DNA of 64,000 bases, taken from assembly GCF_004216915.1 (NCBI RefSeq), contig NZ_SGXD01000001.1, forward strand, positions 186,001 through 250,000, written 5' to 3'. The notes beneath the pieces are model-generated. The model saw only the letters and a program-made list of their open reading frames with translations, was not told the DNA's origin and made no database searches. The position numbers were made by a program, and so were the translations under genes. The first letter of the stretch is position 1. Every line of letters starts with the position of its first letter. Positions 59,246 through 64,000 of the stretch are shown here, piece after piece. This DNA is from Motilibacter rhizosphaerae. GTDB taxonomy: Bacteria; Actinomycetota; Actinomycetes; Motilibacterales; Motilibacteraceae.

Positions 59246-59913
59246 CCACCATGCGCAAGCTGCTCGCCCTCGCTCCCCTGGCCCTGCTCGCGGCCGGGTG
59301 CGCGTCCTCGTCGTCCTCGTCGTCCTCGTCGTCCTCGTCGGGTGCTCCGGCGGCGTCGTCGGCGCCCGTACCAGCCTCGGCGGCGTCGACGGCCGCCCCG
59401 TCGGCGGTCCCGTCGCAGGCCGCCCCCTCCGACGCCCCGGCCGCGAGCTCGCCCGCGTCCGCTGCCACGAGTGCGCCCGCGTCCACGGCCTGCCGGGTGG
59501 GCGACCTGAGCGCCAAGGTGGCCGCCGGCTCGCCCGGCGCCGGCCAGCGGTACGCCGAGATCGTGCTGACGAACACCTCGACGTCGACCTGCACCATCCA
59601 CGGGTACGGCGGCGGCCAGCTCCTCGACGCCGCAGGCGGGCCGGTGCCCACGCGCTTCGTCCGCGGTTCCGGCGACGTCCCCACCGTGCGGCTGGCTCCG
59701 GGTGCGGTCGCCTCCTCGCTCGTCCACTGGACCGTGATCGCGACCGGCGACGAGCCGGCCGACGGCGAGTGCGAGCCCACGCCCGCGACCCTGCTCGTCA
59801 CCCCACCCGGCGAGCGGGCCTCGCTGCGCGCGGCGTGGACGCTGGGCCCGGTGTGCGGCAGCGGGCGGCTGGAGCAGCGCGCGTACGTCGCTGGTCCTGG
59901 CGACGCGGGGTAG
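59242..59913 (+). CDS. DUF4232 lipoprotein
   Basis: A 223-residue lipoprotein: signal sequence with lipobox LAAGC (Cys about residue 20), then 12 serines and a long Ala/Ser/Pro linker (about 22-86). The DUF4232 domain follows (about 87-218) with CRVGDLSAKV, LTNTSTSTCTIHGYGGGQL and a late VCGSG. DUF4232 proteins are cell-surface proteins of unknown role. The GTG at 59242 overlaps the lysozyme stop in GTGA; an ATG at 59251 is an alternative. Co-expression with the lysozyme suggests a cell-envelope role. Confidence 0.82.
   Translation: MTTMRKLLALAPLALLAAGCASSSSSSSSSSSSGAPAASSAPVPASAASTAAPSAVPSQAAPSDAPAASSPASAATSAPASTACRVGDLSAKVAAGSPGAGQRYAEIVLTNTSTSTCTIHGYGGGQLLDAAGGPVPTRFVRGSGDVPTVRLAPGAVASSLVHWTVIATGDEPADGECEPTPATLLVTPPGERASLRAAWTLGPVCGSGRLEQRAYVAGPGDAG
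59305..59340 (+). repeat. Four tandem 9-bp repeats encoding Ser
   Basis: The unit TCCTCGTCG occurs four times in a row inside the lipoprotein gene, giving the 12-serine run right after the lipobox. Gain or loss of units keeps the frame, so linker length could vary between strains. Confidence 0.85.
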
Positions 59914-60042
59914 GCCGAGCCCGCGCGACACGCGCCGTGGGGACCAGGACCAGGCCGCGGGGAGCGCGTGCGGTCCCCCGGGCACGGCTCTGCTCCCCCC
60001 GGCGCGTGTCCCGGCCGACGCCGTACGCGCTGCCGCCGGGCG

Positions 60043-61578
60043 TCAGTCCCGCTCGACGAGCCGCCGCGCCACGCCGGACTGCTCCTCGAGCACGGCGAGC
60101 ACCTCGGCCTGCATGCCACGGATCGTCGTGACCGTGCCGGCGATGCCGTCCATCACGGTCGTCACGTCGGCGACGCTGCCCTGGATGGCGGCGATCTTGG
60201 CGCCCACGTCCTGCGTCGCGGCGGCGGTCTCCTGGGCGAGCTGCTTGACCTCGCCCGCGACGACCGCGAAGCCCCGCCCGGCGTCACCCGCGCGGGCGGC
60301 CTCGATGGTGGCGTTGAGCGCGAGCAGGTTCGTCTGGCCGGCGATGCCGTTGATGAGCTTGACGATGTGGCCGATCGCGTCCGTGCTCTCGCCCAGCCCG
60401 GCGACGATCTCGACCGCGCCGGTGACGCTCGCGACGGCCTGGTCGGCGATCCCCGCGGCCTGGGCCGCGCTGCCGGAGAGCTGCGTGATGGAGCTCGTGA
60501 GCAGCTGGGCGCCCTCGAGGTCGCGCTGGTGGCGGCGGATGCGGCCGACGGCCTGGCTGATGAGCGAGGCGACGTGGGCGAGCGCCGCGAGCCGGCCCTC
60601 GCTGAGCGAGATCGAGCGGGTGACGAAGAAGTCGAGCGTGCCGGTGACGTGGCCGTCGACGACGACGGGCATCGCGATGCCGGACCGTACGCCGGCGGTG
60701 CGCGCCGCGGGTGCGCGGACGCAGTCGGTGACCTGCGCGAGGTCGGGCACGAAGACGAGGGAGCCCTGCTCCCACGCGCGCCCGGCGAGGCCGACGCCCC
60801 GCGTGAACGACGCCTCCCGGCTGACGCGGGCGAACTCCGGGCTGACCGTGCCGGAGTCGAGCAGGAACCGCAGGTGGTCGTCGTCGCCGCGGCGCCAGGC
60901 GGAGGCGTACTCCCAGCCGAAGGCGTCGCGCGTCGCGTCGAGCCCGCGCTGCAGCGCCTCGTCGACGTCGTCGCACTCGGTGAGGGCGACGAGCACGGCG
61001 GCGACCGCGGCGCTGTCCCGGGCGGCCTCCGCCTCGGCCTCGACCTGGGCGAAGCGCTGCAGGGCCTGGGCGAGCAGCCGGCCGACGAGCCAGAGCGCGG
61101 CGAGCCGCTCGGCGCCCAGCGCGACCCGCTCGAGCACGAAGAAGTCCATCGTCGCGACGACCTCGCCGTCGACGAGGAGGGGGAAGCAGACGCCGGACTG
61201 CACGCCGGCGCGCCGGGCGGCGGGGGCGCGGACACAGTCGGTGACCTCCGCGAGGTCCGGCACGGCGACGAGCTCGCGGGCCTCCCACGCACGGCCGGAG
61301 AGGCCGACGCCCCTGGCGAACGAGGCCTCCAGCGTCACCTGCCGGAACTCCGGGGTGGCGGCGCCGGAGTCGAGCCCGAAGCGCAGCACGCCGGCAGCGC
61401 GGTCGAGCGGCCAGTACGACCCGTACGCCCAGCCGAACGCCTCGCGCACCGCCTCCAGCACCGCCCGGACCGCGGAGTCGCGGTCGGTCGCCGTGCCGAG
61501 CGCCGCCACGACCTGCGTCAGGGCCGCGAGGTCAGCGCTCTCGCCGCGCTCGGCGGGGACGGGACGGGCAAGCCACAT
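60043..61578 (-). CDS. Soluble chemoreceptor with two tandem GAF domains
   Basis: A 511-residue protein with no membrane segment. Two closely similar GAF domains (about residues 18-160 and 175-330) share the pattern FGWxYxSxW, LDSGxxxPEF, ASFxRGVGLxGRAWE, [20 protein letters not shown] and DFFV. A shortened methyl-accepting signalling domain follows (about 345-505; tip [30 protein letters not shown]). It should sense a cytoplasmic signal and feed it to the chemotaxis kinase. ATG at 61578 with GGAG upstream. The open frame extending far upstream is a shadow of the GH15 gene. Confidence 0.88.
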   Translation of the reverse strand: MWLARPVPAERGESADLAALTQVVAALGTATDRDSAVRAVLEAVREAFGWAYGSYWPLDRAAGVLRFGLDSGAATPEFRQVTLEASFARGVGLSGRAWEARELVAVPDLAEVTDCVRAPAARRAGVQSGVCFPLLVDGEVVATMDFFVLERVALGAERLAALWLVGRLLAQALQRFAQVEAEAEAARDSAAVAAVLVALTECDDVDEALQRGLDATRDAFGWEYASAWRRGDDDHLRFLLDSGTVSPEFARVSREASFTRGVGLAGRAWEQGSLVFVPDLAQVTDCVRAPAARTAGVRSGIAMPVVVDGHVTGTLDFFVTRSISLSEGRLAALAHVASLISQAVGRIRRHQRDLEGAQLLTSSITQLSGSAAQAAGIADQAVASVTGAVEIVAGLGESTDAIGHIVKLINGIAGQTNLLALNATIEAARAGDAGRGFAVVAGEVKQLAQETAAATQDVGAKIAAIQGSVADVTTVMDGIAGTVTTIRGMQAEVLAVLEEQSGVARRLVERD

Positions 61579-61728
61579 CGGGGCGCTCCAGCGGACCGGG
61601 GCCCGGCGACGACGCCGGGCACGACACCTGTCCATCGGCAGGCGGGCGACCACCTCGACCAGGAGCCGGAGGCGCCACCCGCGCGGGCGATGCGCTTCAC
61701 TGACGATCTTGAGGGGGAAGGGGCCAGC

Positions 61729-63630
61729 ATGAGCCGAGCCCGCACCAGCGCCGAGGCCACGGACGTCGCCCCGCCGGCGACGACCACGGCGTCGCCGTTC
61801 CCGCCGATCGGCGACTACGGCTTCCTCTCCGACGGCGAGGTCACCGCACTGGTCGCACCCGGCGGGGCGGTCGAGTGGATGAGCGTCCCGCGGATGGACT
61901 CCGCGAGCATCTTCGGCGCCCTCCTCGGCCGCCACGCCGGGTCCTTCCGGCTGGGGCCGAGCGACAGGGAGGTGCCGGACGCGCGGCGCTACCTGCCCGG
62001 CACGATGGTGCTGGAGACGAGCTGGGGCACCTCCAGCGGCTGGGTCATCGTGCGCGACGTGCTGCTCATCGGCCCCTGGCGCCACGACCGGGAGCGCTCG
62101 GCGACGCACCGGCGCCCGCCGACGGACTACGACGCCGAGCACGTGCTGCTGCGGACCGTGCGCTGCGTCTCGGGCGAGGTGCAGGTCGTCCTCGACTGCG
62201 AGCCGGTCGCGGACTACGGGCGCGAGCGCCTCAGCTGGGCCTACACCGAGGACGGCTACTACCAGGGCCGCGCGCAGACGGGCGACGGTGTCGAGCTCAC
62301 GCTCTCGAGCGACATGCGGCTGGGGTTCGAGGGCGGGCGCGCCACCGCGCGCACGCTGCTCAAGGAGGGCGACCAGCGCTTCGTGGCGCTGTCGTGGGGC
62401 GAGGTCGCGCCGCCGCGCACCTACGACGAGGCCTACGAGCGGCTGGTCTGGACGGCGCACCACTGGCAGCACTGGCTGGCGCGCGGGACCTTCCCCGACC
62501 ACCCGTGGCGCAGCTTCCTCCAGCGCAGCGCGCTCACGCTCAAGGGCTTGATGTACGCGCCGACCGGCGCCGTCATGGCCGCCGCCACGACCTCCCTGCC
62601 GGAGACGCCGGGCGGGGCGCGCAACTACGACTACCGCTACACGTGGATCCGCGACTCGACGTTCGCGCTGTGGGCGCTCTACACCCTCGGCTTCGACTGG
62701 GAGGGCGTGGACTTCTTCTCCTTCATCACCGAGGTCGCCTCCGACGACGGCCTGCAGATCATGTACGGCATCGGTGGCGAGCGCGAGCTGCCCGAGCGCG
62801 AGCTCGACTGGCTGCCGGGCTACGCCGGCGCCCGCCCCGTGCGCGTGGGCAACGCGGCGTACCAGCAGAACCAGCACGACGTGTGGGGCGCGCTGCTCGA
62901 CTCGGTCTACCTGCACGGCAAGGTGCACGAGCACCTGGACGAGCGGATCTGGCCGCTGCTCGACCGGGTCACGCAGGAGGCGATGGACCACTGGCGGGAC
63001 CCGGACCGCGGCATCTGGGAGGTGCGCGGCGAACCGCAGCACTTCGTCTCCTCGAAGATCATGTGCTGGGTCGCGCTCGACCGCAGTGCGCGCATCGCGC
63101 GGATCTGGGGGCAGGACGAGGCGGCGCGGACCTGGGCGGCCGTCGCGGAGGAGATCCGGCAGGACGTGCTGGCGCACGGGGTCGACGAGCGGGGCGCGCT
63201 CGTCGCGCACTACGGCACCGACCAGCTGGACGCCTCCGTGCTGCTGGCGGTGCTCGTCCGCTTCCTGCCCAAGGGCGACCCCCGGCTGCGCGCCACCGTG
63301 CTCGCCATCGCCGACGAGCTGACCGTGGACGGGCTGGTGCTGCGCTACAAGCCAGAGTCCACCGACGACGGCTTCGAGGGCGAGGAGGGGACGTTCACCA
63401 TCTGCTCGTTCTGGCTCGTCTCGGCGCTCGTGGAGATCGGCGAGCTCGAGCGGGCGCGGTTCCTCTGCGAGAAGCTGCTCTCGCTCGCGGGCGACCTCCA
63501 GCTCTACGCCGAGGAGCTCGACCCGCGCACCGGCCAGCACCTGGGCAACTTCCCGCAGGCCTTCACCCACCTCGCGCTGGTCAACGCGGTGATGCACGTG
63601 ATCCGCGCCGAGACCCAGGAGGCGCCGTGA
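61729..63630 (+). CDS. GH15 family glycoside hydrolase (glucoamylase/trehalase-like)
   Basis: A 633-residue protein with an N-terminal beta domain ([36 protein letters not shown]) and an (alpha/alpha)6 barrel ([26 protein letters not shown]; candidate acid in [41 protein letters not shown]). Actinobacterial members of this group include GH15 trehalases; glucoamylase activity is also possible. No signal peptide, so intracellular. ATG at 61729 has a GAGGGGGAAGGGG purine run upstream. Confidence 0.87.
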   Translation: MSRARTSAEATDVAPPATTTASPFPPIGDYGFLSDGEVTALVAPGGAVEWMSVPRMDSASIFGALLGRHAGSFRLGPSDREVPDARRYLPGTMVLETSWGTSSGWVIVRDVLLIGPWRHDRERSATHRRPPTDYDAEHVLLRTVRCVSGEVQVVLDCEPVADYGRERLSWAYTEDGYYQGRAQTGDGVELTLSSDMRLGFEGGRATARTLLKEGDQRFVALSWGEVAPPRTYDEAYERLVWTAHHWQHWLARGTFPDHPWRSFLQRSALTLKGLMYAPTGAVMAAATTSLPETPGGARNYDYRYTWIRDSTFALWALYTLGFDWEGVDFFSFITEVASDDGLQIMYGIGGERELPERELDWLPGYAGARPVRVGNAAYQQNQHDVWGALLDSVYLHGKVHEHLDERIWPLLDRVTQEAMDHWRDPDRGIWEVRGEPQHFVSSKIMCWVALDRSARIARIWGQDEAARTWAAVAEEIRQDVLAHGVDERGALVAHYGTDQLDASVLLAVLVRFLPKGDPRLRATVLAIADELTVDGLVLRYKPESTDDGFEGEEGTFTICSFWLVSALVEIGELERARFLCEKLLSLAGDLQLYAEELDPRTGQHLGNFPQAFTHLALVNAVMHVIRAETQEAP

Positions 63631-63670
63631 GCGCCGGCACCGGAGCGTGAGGAGCGGCGTACCGGCTGGT

Positions 63671-63676
63671 TAGCAT
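63671..63676 (+). promoter_or_regulatory. -10 hexamer TAGCAT, leaderless promoter
   Basis: TAGCAT ends 6 nt before the GTG at 63683 of the HisC-like gene. Confidence 0.6.
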
Positions 63677-63682
63677 CAGAGG

Positions 63683-64000
63683 GTGACGGCGACCTCCCCC
63701 CGGCTGCGCGCGGTGCTCGGCGCGCTTCCGGCCTACGTGCCCGGCCGGTCGGTGATGCGGCCCGACGGGTCGCCGGCCTACAAGCTGTCCAGCAACGAGA
63801 ACCCCTACCCGCCGCTGCCCGCGGTGCAGAAGGTCCTCACGGACGCCCTCTCCGGCGTCAACCGCTACCCCGACCTCGCCGCCACCGGGCTCGTCACCGC
63901 CCTCGCCGCCGCGCACCAGGTCGAGCCGACGCAGATCGCGACGGGGACCGGCAGCGTGGGGGTGCTGCAGCAGATCGTCCAGGCCACCTGCGACGCCGAC
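63683..64000 (+). CDS. HisC-like aminotransferase (3' end cut by window)
   Basis: The first 106 residues of a class I/II aminotransferase (LRAVLGALPAYVPGRSV; YKLSSNENPYPPLPAVQKVL; NRYPDLAATGLVTALA; IATGTGSVGVLQQIVQA). This matches histidinol-phosphate aminotransferase and the closely related actinobacterial aromatic aminotransferases (Pat). The lysine and the rest of the protein lie outside the window. GTG chosen from the leaderless promoter spacing. Confidence 0.85.
   Translation, partial: MTATSPRLRAVLGALPAYVPGRSVMRPDGSPAYKLSSNENPYPPLPAVQKVLTDALSGVNRYPDLAATGLVTALAAAHQVEPTQIATGTGSVGVLQQIVQATCDAD

Noticed and set aside
61579-63597. N-terminal extension of the double-GAF chemoreceptor to 1184 residues
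   Set aside because: The added part is antisense to the GH15 gene; an ATG with a GGAG site at 61578 fits the GAF domain start.

Overview
The window is chromosomal DNA of very high G+C content, with many GTG starts, dense ATGA/GTGA gene overlaps and actinobacterial gene neighbourhoods (dnaK-grpE-dnaJ-hspR with HAIR operators, DtxR/IdeR-type iron box, DUF4235, DUF2203 and DUF4232 proteins). It most likely comes from a motile, soil-type member of the Actinomycetota; three methyl-accepting chemoreceptor genes support motility. Genus cannot be fixed from the sequence. Both ends cut genes: a CysJ-like flavoprotein at the left and a HisC-like aminotransferase at the right. No prophage, insertion sequence or CRISPR array was seen.

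Positions 1-28500 are dominated by genes for making one enzyme, a selenocysteine- and molybdenum-dependent formate dehydrogenase. They comprise a molybdate regulator and transporter (HTH-Mop protein, modABC; 1465-4522), the selenocysteine machinery (selB, selA, tRNA-Sec; 10952-14079, and selD; 26203-27204), the three structural subunits (18398-23947), a formate channel (25323-26222) and the sulfurtransferase FdhD (27690-28514). The catalytic subunit contains an in-frame UGA at 18965-18967. It is followed, at the same 18-nt spacing as I recall for E. coli fdhF, by a hairpin with a GGUCU loop. Interspersed are an aminotransferase, a ribosomal protein S4 divergent from a DUF2470 gene across a putative iron box, a monocarboxylate symporter, a chemoreceptor, an MviM-type oxidoreductase, a sensor fused to GGDEF-EAL domains and a secreted M15 peptidase.

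Positions 28500-36700 hold a secreted protein with two similar halves, a TetR/hydrolase pair, a VOC protein, a small sugar cluster (GH29 fucosidase, aldo/keto reductase, ROK regulator) and a second chemoreceptor. Positions 36700-46300 form a heat-shock region: clpB, a secreted glycosidase, and the dnaK-grpE-dnaJ-hspR operon, with HspR-type inverted repeats before clpB and dnaK. Positions 46300-64000 are mixed: a second LacI-like-GGDEF-EAL protein, an SDR and cupins, dcd, a TauE-like permease, a fatty acid desaturase, a MarR/membrane-protein pair with a clear palindromic operator, an amidotransferase, exonuclease III, a GH25 lysozyme with a lipoprotein, a soluble double-GAF chemoreceptor, a GH15 enzyme and the partial aminotransferase.

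Two genome-style features recur. At least ten genes have a TANNNT hexamer ending 6-7 nt before the start codon, which implies leaderless mRNAs; this rule also decides the selA start. A CGTGATCATGCA-type palindromic repeat occurs in three intergenic spots, six copies of it clustered at 10724-10933.
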